A stretch of 64,000 bases of DNA from Nocardioides sp. HDW12B (GTDB lineage: Bacteria; Actinomycetota; Actinomycetes; Propionibacteriales; Nocardioidaceae), in NCBI RefSeq assembly GCF_011299595.1, contig NZ_CP049867.1, forward strand, positions 744,001 through 808,000, given 5' to 3'. This document shows positions 7,940 to 18,896 of this stretch, one piece after another. Made by a program: the position numbers and the translations under genes. The notes beneath the pieces are model-generated. The model searched no databases. It was given only the letters and a program-made list of their open reading frames with translations, and was not told where the DNA came from. How positions within the stretch are numbered: position 1 is the stretch's first letter; every line of letters starts with the position of its first letter.

Positions 7940-8728
7940 TCAGCAGGCGGAGGCGAACTCGGGCTGCGACGGGTCGGGCGACTGGAGCGCTCCTACGACG
8001 AGGGTCTGCGCGACCGGGTCGCCGGGCAGGTCCCCGTGGCCGGGTCGCGCCGGGGCGCACAGCTCCTGCACGGTCAGGTTCACCGCTCCCTCCAGACGGG
8101 CGGAGTCGGGCGGGGTGACGGTGCGGTCGGCGTCGGTCCAGATCGAGGTGTACGCCGGACCGGCCGGTGTCTCGTCGCCGGCGTTGAGGGCGCGCAGGAA
8201 GTCGCTGTCGGGGGCGAGCTGCACGCACGCCTCCGGGCAGGTGCCCGCGGCGTCGAGGGCGAGCTGCGCGGTCCCGGTGCCGTGGTGGGGCGAGCCGAGG
8301 GTGACCACCCGCCGGGCCTGCTCGGCGCCACCGTGGTCGGCGACCCAGGCGCGGGCGACCACGCCACCGGCGGAGTAGCCCACGACGTCGACCGACGGGG
8401 CGCCGCCGGCCAGCACCTCGTCGACCCGCTCGCCGAGCGCCTCGGCCTGGGCGTCGAGGTCGCCGGTGCCGTCACCGACTGCCGGCACCACCTCGACGTC
8501 GCGGCCGTCCTCCTCGATCGCCTCGGCGAGCGGGGCCAGGGACGCGACGTCCCCGCCGTACCCGCTGACGAGCAAGACCGGGCCACGCGCGTCCTGGGGG
8601 ACCGGCTCGACGTCGTCCAGCGCAGCGCGAAGCACCAGCCCCCCGACCAGGAGCAGGAGCGCCACCAGCAGGGCGAGCGCTCCGAGCACCACGCGGCGGC
8701 GGGCCGGGGCGAGGGAGGCGAGGAGCAC
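7940..8728 (-). CDS. Membrane-anchored lipase/esterase, alpha/beta hydrolase
   Basis: This 262-residue protein has an N-terminal anchor (VVLGALALLVALLLLVGGLVL) followed by a lipase domain. PVLLVSGYGGDVASLAPLA gives the oxyanion strand, VDVVGYSAGGVVARAW holds the nucleophile Ser in GYSAG, and VVTLGSPHHGTGTAQLALD is typical of LipA/EstA-type lipases and PGAP1-like hydrolases. The two Cys in GTCPEACVQL and a further pair near the end (LCAPA, FASAC) suggest disulfides outside the membrane. GTG 8728 is taken as start because it leaves room for the divergent promoter of the winged-helix gene at 8766; a longer start would overlap that gene. The substrate is unknown. Confidence 0.82.
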   Translation of the reverse strand: MLLASLAPARRRVVLGALALLVALLLLVGGLVLRAALDDVEPVPQDARGPVLLVSGYGGDVASLAPLAEAIEEDGRDVEVVPAVGDGTGDLDAQAEALGERVDEVLAGGAPSVDVVGYSAGGVVARAWVADHGGAEQARRVVTLGSPHHGTGTAQLALDAAGTCPEACVQLAPDSDFLRALNAGDETPAGPAYTSIWTDADRTVTPPDSARLEGAVNLTVQELCAPARPGHGDLPGDPVAQTLVVGALQSPDPSQPEFASAC

Positions 8729-8765
8729 CCTTCCAGTGTGCAAGGCGCGGTGGCACGATCGCGCC

Positions 8766-9854
8766 ATGGTGTCGCCGACCCCCGAGGACATGGCCCGCTG
8801 GCGCCTGCACCACCTGCGGCTGACGGGCGCGCAGGAGCCCGACCCGGCCGCGGTGGTCGACCACCTCCTGGGGGTGCAGGCCGAGAACGTCGCGCAGGCG
8901 ACCTGGGCGATCGGCACGCGGTGCGGGGCGGACCTCGGCGCCGTCGAGCGCGCGCTCGACGACGACGTCGTCCGCACCCACGTCCTGCGGCCCACGTGGC
9001 ACTTCGTCCGCCCCCACGACCTGGGCTGGCTGCTGGACCTCGGGCGCGAGCGGATGCTTCCCCTGTGGCGCCGCTCGGCCGAGGTCGCCGGCGTCGAGGT
9101 CGACGAGGTGCGGGCGGCCGTGGCCGTCGTCGAGCGGGTCCTGAGCGCGGCAGGTGACGACGGCGGCCCGGGGCACCTCACGCGCGCCGAGCTGGCCGAG
9201 GCCCTGGCCCGGGCCGGCACACCCCTCACCGGGATGGGCCTGGGGCACGTGCTGGGCTACGCCGAGACGGAGGGCCTGATCTGCGGCGGCATCCGGCGCG
9301 GGGACCACACCTACGCCCTGCTCGAGGACCGGGCGCCGCGCCGTGCGTCGATCTCCCGTGAGGAGGCGCTGGCCCGGATCGCCCGGAGGTACGTCGTCGG
9401 CCACGGTCCGGCGACCGACCGCGACCTGGCCTACTGGGCCACCCTGACCCTCACCGAGGCACGTGCCGGCCTCCACGACGCCGGCCTCGACACGCTCGAG
9501 GTGGGCGGGACGACGTACTGGTGCGACGGCGAGCCGGAGCCCGGGGCGTTCTCCCCGCGGGCGCACCTGCTGCAGATCCTCGACGAGGCCTACCGCGGGT
9601 TCCCGGAGTCACGGCGGGTGCTGGACCGTGAGGGCCTGCTGGTCACCGGCCGGGAGCGGGCGATCGGCATGGTGCTCGTGGACGGGCAGGTCGTCGGCGA
9701 CATGCGGCGCACCGTGACGGAGCACGAGGTCCGCTTCGAGCTCACCGCGTGGCGGACGTGGACGCCCGAGGAGGTCGTGGCGGTGGAGCGGGCGGCCGTC
9801 CGGTACGGCGCGTTCCTGGGTCGCGAGCCCGTCGTCCGCCTCGCGTCGCGCTGA
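8766..9854 (+). CDS. Winged-helix DNA-binding (HTH_42) protein
   Basis: This 362-residue protein belongs to the winged-helix DNA-binding family of PF06224, related to the YcaQ/AlkX DNA glycosylases that unhook crosslinks and bulky adducts. The early segment LLGVQAENVAQATWAIG contains the QAE variant of the family's QxQ catalytic signature. It is followed by THVLRPTWHFVRPHDLGWLL, which is highly characteristic. The later YVVGHGPATDRDLAYWATLTL is the second winged-helix unit. Many actinobacterial members are annotated only as DNA-binding, and whether this one is a glycosylase cannot be decided here. ATG 8766 starts within a divergent region shared with the lipase. Confidence 0.85.
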   Translation: MVSPTPEDMARWRLHHLRLTGAQEPDPAAVVDHLLGVQAENVAQATWAIGTRCGADLGAVERALDDDVVRTHVLRPTWHFVRPHDLGWLLDLGRERMLPLWRRSAEVAGVEVDEVRAAVAVVERVLSAAGDDGGPGHLTRAELAEALARAGTPLTGMGLGHVLGYAETEGLICGGIRRGDHTYALLEDRAPRRASISREEALARIARRYVVGHGPATDRDLAYWATLTLTEARAGLHDAGLDTLEVGGTTYWCDGEPEPGAFSPRAHLLQILDEAYRGFPESRRVLDREGLLVTGRERAIGMVLVDGQVVGDMRRTVTEHEVRFELTAWRTWTPEEVVAVERAAVRYGAFLGREPVVRLASR

Positions 9855-9895
9855 GGCGCCATGTGACCGGGGGTCGGCGCCATGTGACCGGGGGT
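9855..9895. repeat. Two tandem 20-bp direct repeats
   Basis: GGCGCCATGTGACCGGGGGT occurs perfectly at 9855-9874 and again at 9876-9895 with one base between. It begins at the base after the stop codon of the winged-helix gene. It includes the palindrome GGCGCC and flows directly into the inverted repeat that follows. Function unknown. Confidence 0.75.
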
Positions 9896-9944
9896 TGTGG
9901 ACGCGTCCCACGGGTTGTGCGCCTTGGGAGGCGTCCATAACCCC
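9891..9944. terminator. Long inverted repeat between convergent genes
   Basis: GGGGTTGTGGACGCGTCCCA (9891-9910) pairs with TGGGAGGCGTCCATAACCCC (9925-9944) at 18 of 20 positions, around a 14-base loop. It lies between the winged-helix gene and the oppositely oriented carboxylase epsilon gene. A second weak hairpin follows (AACCCCGC...GCGGGTTTT, 9939-9962). This probably acts as a bidirectional terminator. The rest of the gap to 10030 is G-rich, with GGGTT repeats and no gene. Confidence 0.55.
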
Positions 9945-10030
9945 GCGTTACATGCGGGTTTTGGGGGTTGCGGGTCCTGGGTTACGGGTTTTGGGCGTGC
10001 GGGGGTGGGGCTTGCTGGGTGGGGCCGGGG

Positions 10031-10293
10031 TCAGCCGGGGAGGGAGCTGGCGCGCCAGCCGCCGGGGCCGGCGGCCAGGGGACGGCGCACCCGGCGGGCC
10101 GGGTCGGCCCAGGTGGAGCGGGGCCGGGCGGGAGCCTCGGCGGCCGCCGCCGCGGACGCCATGCCCTGGACGACCGCGACCAGGGCCGCGACCTCCTCGG
10201 GGGTGGCGTGCGCGTCCAGCACCACGAGGGCCGGTCGGGCGTCGGGGGTGGGGGCGGCGGGCGTGGTGTCGGGCGTGCCCGTGCCGGGGTCGC

Positions 10294-10297
<4 letters not shown>
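10031..10297 (-). CDS. accE: Acyl-CoA carboxylase epsilon subunit
   Basis: This 88-residue protein is the small epsilon subunit that stimulates actinobacterial acyl-CoA carboxylases. The conserved core is [25 protein letters not shown] followed by a Pro/Arg segment with STWADP and the C-terminal WRASSLPG, matching the usual (S/T)xW...WRxSxLP pattern. The first 25 residues are a disordered Thr/Pro/Asp-rich stretch. Its GTG overlaps the stop of the beta subunit gene (GTGA), so the two are translated together. It is downstream in the same operon. Epsilon subunits contact the alpha-beta complex in the cytosol. Confidence 0.9.
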
Positions 10298-11943
<1,646 letters not shown>

Positions 11944-11962
11944 GGGTGTCAGGCTAGTGCGT

Positions 11963-12811
11963 GTGGACCCCGACTCCGTGAGTGACCTGCGCCACCCGCT
12001 GATGCGACCCCATCTCGACCCGGAGCGGCTCGCTGCCCTGGCGCCGCGGTGGCAGGTGGTGGTGGTCGACACCAGTCCGTCGACCCACCAGGCCCTGGCC
12101 GCCGAGGCCCGGACGGGTGCAGCGGGGCCCGGGACGGTGCTGGTGGCTGAGCACCAGACCGCCGGTCGCGGACGTCTCGACCGGACCTGGACCACGCCGG
12201 CCCGCGCCGCGCTGACCGTCTCGCTCGTCGTCGAGCCGACGCTGCCCGACGCCGACTGGCCCTGGCTGCCGCTGCTCCTCGGGACCTCGGTGGCGGCCGG
12301 CATCGAGGCGGCCGGCGGTCCCCGCTGCGGCCTCAAGTGGCCCAACGACGTGATGGCGCCGGGGCGCGGCGCCGCCGGGGACGACCGCCCGGACCTCAAG
12401 GTCGGCGGGCTGCTCGCCGAGCGGGTCGAGCGGGAGTCCGGCCCCGCCGTGGCCGTCCTCAGCCTCGGGCTCAACGTCACCACCACGCCCGAGGAGCTGC
12501 CGGTGCCGACCGCGACCTCCCTGGTCGCGCTCGGCTGGGCGGAGCCGGACCGCACCACGCTGCTGACGGAGGTGCTGGCCGCGGTGGCGCAGCGGCTGGA
12601 GGCCTGGCCCACCGACGGTGACCGGCTCCGGGGCGAGTACGCCGAGCGCTGCCTCACCGTCGGCCGCCACGTCCGGGTGGAGCGTCCGGGGGCGGTGCCG
12701 CTGACCGGCGAGGCCGTCGAGGTCGCCCGCGACGGCTCCCTCGTCGTGGACACCGCGAGCGGACGGCGCCCGGTCAACGCCGGCGACGTGGTGCACGTGC
12801 GGCCGTTCTGA
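11963..12811 (+). CDS. birA: Biotin--[acetyl-CoA carboxylase] ligase
   Basis: This 282-residue enzyme makes biotinyl-AMP and transfers biotin to the carboxyl carrier domain of acyl-CoA carboxylases. Motifs are [14 protein letters not shown] (the Gly-Arg-Gly-Arg nucleotide-biotin loop), LKWPNDVMA with the catalytic Lys, and [14 protein letters not shown]-terminal SH3-like domain follows. There is no N-terminal helix-turn-helix, so it is a monofunctional ligase, not a repressor. GTG 11963 was chosen; it follows the TAGGCTAGTG-like element of the divergent region and suits a leaderless start. GTG 11957 and 11978 are alternatives. It is divergent from the carboxylase beta gene only 19 bases away. 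Confidence 0.94.
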   Translation: MDPDSVSDLRHPLMRPHLDPERLAALAPRWQVVVVDTSPSTHQALAAEARTGAAGPGTVLVAEHQTAGRGRLDRTWTTPARAALTVSLVVEPTLPDADWPWLPLLLGTSVAAGIEAAGGPRCGLKWPNDVMAPGRGAAGDDRPDLKVGGLLAERVERESGPAVAVLSLGLNVTTTPEELPVPTATSLVALGWAEPDRTTLLTEVLAAVAQRLEAWPTDGDRLRGEYAERCLTVGRHVRVERPGAVPLTGEAVEVARDGSLVVDTASGRRPVNAGDVVHVRPF

Positions 12812-12871
12812 GCCCCGGCACCGGGTCGGAGGACCCCTGACCGGAGGGCCGGTGCGTGCCATGATGCTGCC

Positions 12872-13441
12872 GTGCCGATCTCCGCGAAGCTCCTCAACGA
12901 GGGTGAGCGCGTCGTCGTCGACACCCGCACCCACGTCAAGGTCCTGCTCGTCCCGGTCCTGGTCCTGCTGCTGACGGCGTTCGCGGCGGCGTACCTCCTC
13001 GCCCAGGTCTCCGGCGTCGACGGTGACGGCACGCGCCGGGGGCTGGAGATCGCGGTCGGCGTCGTCGCCGCGGTCGTGCTCGTGTGGTTCGTGCTCCGAC
13101 CGTTCCTGCGGTGGTACTTCACCTCCTACACCTTCACCGACCGCCGCTTCATCCAGCGGACCGGGATGATCGCCCGCGAGGGTCGGACCATCCCGCTCAA
13201 CCGCATCAGCGGCGTCGACTTCGAGGTCGGGGTGGTGGACCGGATGTTCGGCTGCGGCACCCTCGTGGTCTCCGACGCCAGCGAGCAGGGACGGGTCGCC
13301 CTGCACGACATCCCCCGCGTGGAGCGCGTGCAGATGGTGGTCGCCGAGGAGCTCCACCGGCTCTCGGGCGACCGGCCGGACGACCGCTACGACCGGGACG
13401 CACGCCGTGACCACCGTGACCGGGGCGATGACGGAGCGTGA
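12872..13441 (+). CDS. PH (bPH2/YdbT-like) domain membrane protein
   Basis: This 189-residue protein has two transmembrane segments ([22 protein letters not shown] and [20 protein letters not shown]) followed by a bacterial PH domain: [39 protein letters not shown]. The last 25 residues are a charged Asp/Arg tail with no fold. A homologous gene lies between birA and purK in mycobacteria. The GTG at 12872 follows an ATGATGCTGCC stretch. The function is unknown; PH-like domains of this kind are presumed to bind lipids or proteins at the inner membrane face. The stop overlaps the start of the cyclase gene by about 14 bases, so the two are co-transcribed. Confidence 0.87.
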   Translation: MPISAKLLNEGERVVVDTRTHVKVLLVPVLVLLLTAFAAAYLLAQVSGVDGDGTRRGLEIAVGVVAAVVLVWFVLRPFLRWYFTSYTFTDRRFIQRTGMIAREGRTIPLNRISGVDFEVGVVDRMFGCGTLVVSDASEQGRVALHDIPRVERVQMVVAEELHRLSGDRPDDRYDRDARRDHRDRGDDGA

Positions 13442-14363
13442 GGGCGCGCGCGACCAGCCGCCCCCCGACCGGCCGGTGTACACCAGCGCCGAGGTCGCGG
13501 CCGCGGTCGGTCTGAGCGAGAAGGACGCCCGGCGCTTCTGGATGGCACTGGGCCTGCCCTACGCCGGCGAGGTGCCCGGCTACACCGAGGACGACGTCGC
13601 CACGCTGCGGACGCTCGTCGAGGCGGGCGGCAGCGACGTCGCGGTGGACACCCTCGTGCGGCTGGTGCGCCCGGTCGGGCAGAACGTCGCCCGGATGGCG
13701 GAGTGGCACGTGGCCGCGCTGACCCACCGTGCCGACCCCTCCGGCGACCCGGTCGGGCTGGCGGCCGAGGTGGGCGACGCCCTCGAGGGCGTGCTGCTGC
13801 ACACCTGGCGCCGGCACGTGGCCGCCGCGCTCGGCCGGCTGGACGCGGACCCGGCCACCGACCAGCACGCGAGCACGAGCACCGTCACCGTGGGCTTCGC
13901 CGACCTCGTGAAGTTCTCCGCGCTGTCCAACGAGCTCGACGTCAACCGGCTCGGCGACCTCGTCGAGGTGTTCGAGTCGCGCTGCGGCGACGTGGTGACC
14001 TCCCACGACGGCCGCCTCATCAAGACCCTGGGCGACTCCGTGCTCTTCGTGGCCGACGAGCCGGACCGGGCCGTGCGGATCGCCCTCGGCATGGTCGACG
14101 TCGTCGGCGGGGACCCGCGGCTGCCCGACGTACGGCTCGGGCTGGCCAGCGGCGAGATCGTGACCCGCATGGGCGACGTCTTCGGCCCCCCGGTGAACCT
14201 GGCGGCACGGTTGACGGCGGTGGCCCGGCGCAACCGGGTGATCGTCGACGAGGCGACTGCGGCCGGGCTGTCTCCCGACCGCTTCGAGACCCGCCGGCTC
14301 AGCGTCCGCCCGCTGCGCGGCTTCGGCCTGGTGGAGCCGGTCGCCGTCCGAGCGGGTGGCTGA
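13428..14363 (+). CDS. Class III adenylate/guanylate cyclase with regulatory domain
   Basis: This 311-residue cytosolic cyclase has an N-terminal regulatory domain (about residues 20-135, including YTSAEVAAAVGLSEKDARRF and a helical stretch). It resembles the adenylate cyclase regulatory domain of mycobacterial Rv1264/Rv2212-type enzymes, some of which are pH-sensing. The catalytic domain begins TVTVGFADLVKFSALSNEL with the first metal Asp. GRLIKTLGDSVLFVADE gives the second metal Asp, and PPVNLAARLTAVARRNRVIV holds the Asn and Arg transition-state residues. All key catalytic residues appear present, so activity is expected; ATP versus GTP preference is not certain. ATG 13428 is chosen over GTG 13407. 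It overlaps the PH-domain gene. Confidence 0.88.
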   Translation: MTEREGARDQPPPDRPVYTSAEVAAAVGLSEKDARRFWMALGLPYAGEVPGYTEDDVATLRTLVEAGGSDVAVDTLVRLVRPVGQNVARMAEWHVAALTHRADPSGDPVGLAAEVGDALEGVLLHTWRRHVAAALGRLDADPATDQHASTSTVTVGFADLVKFSALSNELDVNRLGDLVEVFESRCGDVVTSHDGRLIKTLGDSVLFVADEPDRAVRIALGMVDVVGGDPRLPDVRLGLASGEIVTRMGDVFGPPVNLAARLTAVARRNRVIVDEATAAGLSPDRFETRRLSVRPLRGFGLVEPVAVRAGG

Positions 14364-14496
14364 GCACCGCTGATCGGCCGGCTTCGCGGCGGGAGGAGGG
14401 CCCGGGTCCTCTCCCCTGGGGGACACGAGGTAGTCCGATCGAACCAGATCGTGCTGTTTGTCCGCCTCGTCCGACTCGGGGCCCGACCCTGGGGGC

Positions 14497-14853
14497 GTGG
14501 AGTCGGTGCAAGGGGTCGAGGTCGATGCGGTGCATCGTCGTGTCTGGCGCGACGGCGAGGAGGTGCGGCTGTCCCGCAAGGAGTTCGACCTGCTGCACGC
14601 GCTCATCCGCCGCCCCGGGGTGATCGTCACCCGCGACGAGCTGATGCGCGAGGTCTGGCAGACCACCTTCTGGACCAGCGGCAAGACCATCGACGTCCAC
14701 CTCGGCTGGTTGCGTCGCAAGCTCGGCGACGACACCCGCAACCCCACGCTCATCACCACGGTGCGCGGCCAGGGGCTGCGCTTCGAGACCGGTGCGGCGC
14801 CACGGCGTCCCGGGGTGAGCCCCGGCACCAGCCCGCAGTCGCGCGCCAGCTGA
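14497..14853 (+). CDS. Stand-alone OmpR/PhoB-type winged-helix DNA-binding protein
   Basis: This 118-residue protein is only the effector domain of a two-component regulator. The domain spans GVEVDAVHRRVWRDGEEVRL and KEFDLLHALIRRPGVIVTRDELMREVW, and its recognition helix lies in SGKTIDVHLGWLRRKLGDD, followed by the wing ITTVRGQGLRFE. No receiver domain precedes it and no histidine kinase is nearby, so control must be by another route or by abundance. GTG 14497 is preferred over a TTG at 14458 because the conserved fold begins right after it. The short C-terminal tail is disordered. Its targets are unknown; the autologous promoter and the purK operon just downstream are candidates. Confidence 0.85.
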   Translation: MESVQGVEVDAVHRRVWRDGEEVRLSRKEFDLLHALIRRPGVIVTRDELMREVWQTTFWTSGKTIDVHLGWLRRKLGDDTRNPTLITTVRGQGLRFETGAAPRRPGVSPGTSPQSRAS

Positions 14854-14930
14854 GGCGGACGAGCCGACCCGCGCACGTCGTACGACGGACGCGTGCCGAG
14901 CCTGGCGCGCGCGCTGACTAGGCTCGCGCC

Positions 14931-16163
14931 GTGACGGCGACTCCTGAGACCCCCGTGCCCGCACACCCCGTGCCCGCTCACCCCGCGACCGACGGGCCGC
15001 CGCGGCTGGCCGTGATCGGCGGTGGTCAGCTGGCGCGGATGATGGCGCAGGCCGCGGTCGGGCTCGGCGTCGAGATCCGGCTGCTGGCCGAGGGGCCCGA
15101 CGTCAGCGCGGCGCAGGTCGTGCGCGACACGCTCGTGGGCGACTACCGCGACGAGGTGACCGTGCGGGAGGCCGTGGCGGGCTGCTCGGTGGTGACCTTC
15201 GACCACGAGCACGTGCCGACGCCGATCCTGGAGCGCCTCGACGCCGAGGGCACCGCGTGCCGTCCCGGTCCGGCGGCGCTCGTGCACGCCCAGGACAAGG
15301 GCGTGATGCGCGAGCGACTGACCGCGCTCGGCGTGCCCTGCCCGGCACACCGGCTGGTGGCCGACCCCGCCGAGGTGGGCGCGTTCGCCGCCGAGGTCGG
15401 CGGGTTCCCGGTGGTGCTGAAGACGACGCGCGGCGGCTACGACGGCAAGGGCGTGTGGGTGGTGGCCGACGAGGCCGCCGCGGTGACTGCGTTCGACGCG
15501 GCCGAGGCCGCCGGCGTGCAGGTGCTGGCCGAGGAGAAGGTCGACTTCCGCCGCGAGCTGTCGGCGCTGGTGGCCCGCTCGCCCTCGGGGCAAGTGGCGG
15601 CCTACCCGGTGGTGGAGTCGGTGCAGCGCGACGGCATCTGCGCCGAAGTGATCGCCCCCGCGCCGGACCTGGACGAGGAGCTGTCCGTGCAGGCGCAGCG
15701 GATCGCGATGACGGTGGCCGGCGAGCTCGGGGTGACCGGCATCCTGGCCGTCGAGCTCTTCGAGACCACCGACGGGCGGGTCCTCGTCAACGAGCTGGCG
15801 ATGCGGCCCCACAACACCGGGCACTGGGCCATGGACGGCGCGGTGACCGGGCAGTTCGAGAACCACCTGCGGGCCGTGCTCGACCTGCCTCTGGGCTCGC
15901 CGGCGACCCGGCAGCCGTGGACGGTGATGGTCAACATCCTCGGAGGCGACCACGGACCCCTCTCGGAGAACCTGTACGCCGGATACCCTCACGTGTTCGC
16001 CCGGGACCCCCGGCTGAAGGTGCATCTCTACGGCAAGAGCGTGAAGCCCGGTCGCAAGGTCGGCCACGTGACGGCGTACGGCGACGACCTGGCCGAGGTG
16101 ACCGAGCGGGCCCGCCACGCGGCCGCGTGGTTCACCGGGGAGCTGGGCGAGGAGAGCGAATGA
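14931..16163 (+). CDS. purK: 5-(carboxyamino)imidazole ribonucleotide synthase PurK
   Basis: PurK uses ATP and bicarbonate to convert AIR to N5-CAIR in de novo purine synthesis. The 410-residue protein has the N-terminal pre-ATP-grasp start [18 protein letters not shown], the ATP-grasp core [35 protein letters not shown], and the substrate loop [20 protein letters not shown]. The first 22 residues are a Pro/Ala/His repeat ([13 protein letters not shown]) outside the fold. The GTG at 14931 lies 7 bases after TAGGCT, a -10-like element, so translation is probably leaderless. The stop overlaps the start of purE by 4 bases (ATGA). Length is normal. Confidence 0.96.
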   Translation: MTATPETPVPAHPVPAHPATDGPPRLAVIGGGQLARMMAQAAVGLGVEIRLLAEGPDVSAAQVVRDTLVGDYRDEVTVREAVAGCSVVTFDHEHVPTPILERLDAEGTACRPGPAALVHAQDKGVMRERLTALGVPCPAHRLVADPAEVGAFAAEVGGFPVVLKTTRGGYDGKGVWVVADEAAAVTAFDAAEAAGVQVLAEEKVDFRRELSALVARSPSGQVAAYPVVESVQRDGICAEVIAPAPDLDEELSVQAQRIAMTVAGELGVTGILAVELFETTDGRVLVNELAMRPHNTGHWAMDGAVTGQFENHLRAVLDLPLGSPATRQPWTVMVNILGGDHGPLSENLYAGYPHVFARDPRLKVHLYGKSVKPGRKVGHVTAYGDDLAEVTERARHAAAWFTGELGEESE

Positions 16164-16675
16164 GCGAGCAGCCGCTGGTCGGGGTCGTGATGGGGTCCGA
16201 CTCGGACTGGCCCACCATGAAGGCCGCCGTCGAGGCGTGCGAGGAGCTCGGCGTGCGCGCCGAGGCCGACGTCGTCTCCGCGCACCGGATGCCCGACGAG
16301 ATGCTCGCCTACGGCCGGGAGGCCGCCGGGCGCGGGATCAAGGTGATCATCGCCGGCGCCGGGGGAGCGGCCCACCTGCCGGGCATGCTCGCCGCGGTCA
16401 CTCCGCTGCCGGTCATTGGCGTGCCGGTGCCGCTGGCCTACCTCGACGGCATGGACTCGCTGCTGTCGATCGTGCAGATGCCGGCCGGCGTCCCGGTCGC
16501 CACGGTGGCCATCGGCAACGCCCGCAACGCCGGCCTGCTCGCCGTACGCATCCTCGCGACGGGTGACGACGCGCTCCGGGCGCGCATGGAGGCCTTCCAG
16601 GCCGACCTGGCCGACGCGGCACGTGCCAAGGGCGCGACCGTCCGCGACGGCGGCAAGCGCTCCGCCGGCTTCTGA
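16160..16675 (+). CDS. purE: N5-carboxyaminoimidazole ribonucleotide mutase PurE
   Basis: PurE (171 residues) moves the carboxyl group of N5-CAIR to C4, giving CAIR. The class I signature is complete: [16 protein letters not shown] for phosphate binding, [11 protein letters not shown] with the catalytic His, and [28 protein letters not shown]. The protein forms an octamer in known cases. It is translationally coupled to purK through ATGA and completes the two-step bacterial route. The gene ends at 16675 and is followed by oppositely oriented genes, so this is the end of the operon. Confidence 0.96.
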   Translation: MSEQPLVGVVMGSDSDWPTMKAAVEACEELGVRAEADVVSAHRMPDEMLAYGREAAGRGIKVIIAGAGGAAHLPGMLAAVTPLPVIGVPVPLAYLDGMDSLLSIVQMPAGVPVATVAIGNARNAGLLAVRILATGDDALRARMEAFQADLADAARAKGATVRDGGKRSAGF

Positions 16676-16706
16676 GCTCAGCCCCGACCTCTAGGCCGGC
16701 GTCGGG

Positions 16707-17183
16707 TCAGTCCCGGCGCTGCGCCAGCTCCTGGTCGCTCAGCGGTCGCGGCCGGCCCCACAGCCGGGCGCGGGCGTCCCGCCGTTTCGTCAGCAGGTGC
16801 ACCGGCAGGTAGGCGAGGAACGCGGCCCCGACCGTGATGCCCCACTGCTCGGCGCGGGTGAGGTCGCGCGGCATGACGAGGAGCACCAGCAGCGTGACCG
16901 CGAGCCCGCCGCGGCGCTGGACCCGCTCGGCCGGCTCGTTCAGCCGCCGGCGCTCGTAGAAGTGCGGGTCCGCCGCGAGCCGCTGCCGGTGGACGGACCA
17001 CCCGGCGAACCCCGCTCCGATGAGTGCGTAGGTCCACAGCAGGGCCAGGGGCCGGCTCACCCCGTCGCCGTACCGGACGGTGGTGACGGTGAGCGCGCCG
17101 GCGACGAGCAGGAGCACGACGGCGGCGGTCACCACGGCGCGGGTCCGCGTGGGCCACCGCACGGACGGTACGGCGGGGCTCAC
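16707..17183 (-). CDS. Hypothetical four-helix membrane protein
   Basis: This 158-residue protein contains four hydrophobic segments: VVTAAVVLLLVAGALTVTTV, LALLWTYALIGAGFAGWSV, GLAVTLLVLLVMP and WGITVGAAFLAYLPVHLL. The loops are rich in Arg, and the C-terminal tail (RLWGRPRPLSDQELAQRRD) is charged and cytosolic. I recognise no family. GTG 17183 lies 9 bases after the stop of the CoA-binding gene, so the two are probably co-transcribed. Nothing in the sequence suggests an enzyme. It may be an actinobacterial small integral membrane protein of unassigned role. Confidence 0.65.
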   Translation of the reverse strand: MSPAVPSVRWPTRTRAVVTAAVVLLLVAGALTVTTVRYGDGVSRPLALLWTYALIGAGFAGWSVHRQRLAADPHFYERRRLNEPAERVQRRGGLAVTLLVLLVMPRDLTRAEQWGITVGAAFLAYLPVHLLTKRRDARARLWGRPRPLSDQELAQRRD

Positions 17184-17191
17184 GGCCGGGC

Positions 17192-17614
17192 TCAGCCCCA
17201 GGACCACTCGAGCTTGGGGCAGGCGTCCATGACCATCGGGACGCCGGCCTGGGCGACGCGCTCGTAGGCGGCGGTGTCGGTGACGCCGAGCTGGAACCAG
17301 ATCCCGCGGGCGCCGATCGCCACCGCCTCGTCGGCGAACCGACCGGCTGCTTCGGAGCGGCGGAAGACGTCGACGACGTCGACCTCGAAGGGGATGTCGG
17401 CCAGCGTGGCGTAGCCCTGCTCGCCGAGCACGGTCTCCGCCCGCGGGTGGACCGGGACGATGCGCTTGCCGCGCTGCTGCAGGAAGCTGGCGATGCCGTA
17501 CGCCGTACGGCTCGGGTTGTCGGCCAGGCCCACGACGGCCCACGTCCGGCAGTCCTCGAGCATGAAGCGCATGGCCTCCGGGTCGAGCCACGGAGGTCGG
17601 GTTTCCGAGATCAT
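17192..17614 (-). CDS. CoA-binding (Rossmann) domain protein
   Basis: This 140-residue single-domain protein is of the CoA_binding_2/YccU type. The Rossmann start [21 protein letters not shown] is followed by [21 protein letters not shown] and a conserved [11 protein letters not shown] stretch. [24 protein letters not shown] and the C-terminal [10 protein letters not shown] complete the fold. These proteins bind CoA and are sometimes linked to acyl-CoA metabolism or redox, but the function is not established. ATG 17614 is 64 bases from the divergent acyl-CoA dehydrogenase gene, consistent with a shared acyl-CoA theme. Confidence 0.88.
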   Translation of the reverse strand: MISETRPPWLDPEAMRFMLEDCRTWAVVGLADNPSRTAYGIASFLQQRGKRIVPVHPRAETVLGEQGYATLADIPFEVDVVDVFRRSEAAGRFADEAVAIGARGIWFQLGVTDTAAYERVAQAGVPMVMDACPKLEWSWG

Positions 17615-17678
17615 GACGCCGAACCTAACCCGTGGACCACGACCGGCGCGGGTGTTACCGGCGAGTACGATCGTCCTC

Positions 17679-18851
17679 ATGACCGACGAGTACCCCCTCT
17701 ACGCCTTGTCCGAGGAGCACCGCGCCATCCGTGAGGCGGTGCGCGACGTGTGCGACGCGAAGGTCGCGCCGTACGCCGCCGCGGTGGACGAGGAGGCGCG
17801 CTACCCGCAGGAGGCGTCCGATGCCCTGCAGGCCTCGGACTTCCACGCCCCGCACGTGCCGGAGGAGTACGGCGGCGCCGGTGCCGACGCGCTCGCGACC
17901 TGCATCGTGATCGAGGAGGTGGCGCGCGCGTGCGTGTCGTCCTCGCTCATCCCCGCGGTCAACAAGCTGGGCTCGCTGCCGGTGCAGATCGCCGGGTCCG
18001 AGGAGCTCAAGAAGCACTACCTGACCAAGCTCGCCGCAGGCGAGGGCGGCTTCTCCTACTGCCTGTCCGAGCCCGACGCCGGCTCCGACGCGGTGGCGAT
18101 GAAGACCACCGCGAAGCGCGACGGCGACGGCTGGGTGCTCAACGGGGTCAAGCGCTGGATCACCAACGCGGGCGTCTCGGAGTTCTACACCGTCATGGCG
18201 GTCACCGATCCCGAGAAGCGCAGCCGCGGCATCTCCGCCTTCGTGGTGGAGAAGGGCGACGAGGGCGTCTCATTCGGCGCCCCGGAGAAGAAGCTCGGCA
18301 TCAAGGGCTCGCCGACGCGCGAGGTCTACTTCGACAACGTCCACATCCCCGGCGACCGCATGATCGGCGCCGAGGGCACCGGCTTCGAGACCGCGATGAA
18401 GACTCTCGACCACACCCGCGTGACGATCGCCGCGCAGGCGGTCGGTGTCGCGCAGGGAGCGCTCGACTACGCCCTCGGCTACGCCCAGGAGCGCACGCAG
18501 TTCGGCAAGCAGATCGCCGACTTCCAGGGCCTGCAGTTCCTGCTGGCCGACATGGGCATGAAGGTCGAGGCCGCGCGCCAGATGACGTACGCCGCTGCCG
18601 GTCGCTCCGAGCGCGGCGACAAGGACCTCACGTTCTTCGGCGCCGCCGCGAAGTGCTTCGCCTCGGACGTCGCGATGCAGGTGACCACCGACGCCGTCCA
18701 GGTGCTCGGCGGCTACGGCTACACGCGCGACTACCCGGTCGAGCGGATGCTGCGCGACGCCAAGATCACCCAGATCTACGAGGGCACCAACCAGGTGCAG
18801 CGGATCGTGATGGCGCGCCAGCTGCTGGGCGGCATCCAGTCCCAGCTCTGA
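17679..18851 (+). CDS. Acyl-CoA dehydrogenase (FadE25-like)
   Basis: This 390-residue flavoenzyme introduces the alpha-beta double bond in an acyl-CoA. Motifs are [19 protein letters not shown] for FAD binding, [38 protein letters not shown], and [21 protein letters not shown] with the catalytic Glu in [14 protein letters not shown]. It is more canonical than the dehydrogenase at 178-1362 and the two are clearly different branches. In M. tuberculosis the fadE25 gene lies next to purE in the same way, so this is probably its orthologue. The ATG at 17679 follows a GTACGAT -10-like stretch. Substrate chain length is not resolvable by eye. Confidence 0.95.
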   Translation: MTDEYPLYALSEEHRAIREAVRDVCDAKVAPYAAAVDEEARYPQEASDALQASDFHAPHVPEEYGGAGADALATCIVIEEVARACVSSSLIPAVNKLGSLPVQIAGSEELKKHYLTKLAAGEGGFSYCLSEPDAGSDAVAMKTTAKRDGDGWVLNGVKRWITNAGVSEFYTVMAVTDPEKRSRGISAFVVEKGDEGVSFGAPEKKLGIKGSPTREVYFDNVHIPGDRMIGAEGTGFETAMKTLDHTRVTIAAQAVGVAQGALDYALGYAQERTQFGKQIADFQGLQFLLADMGMKVEAARQMTYAAAGRSERGDKDLTFFGAAAKCFASDVAMQVTTDAVQVLGGYGYTRDYPVERMLRDAKITQIYEGTNQVQRIVMARQLLGGIQSQL

Positions 18852-18896
18852 GGCCGGGGCCTGGGCGGCGCGGTGCGCGCGCTGCACAATGGCGCG

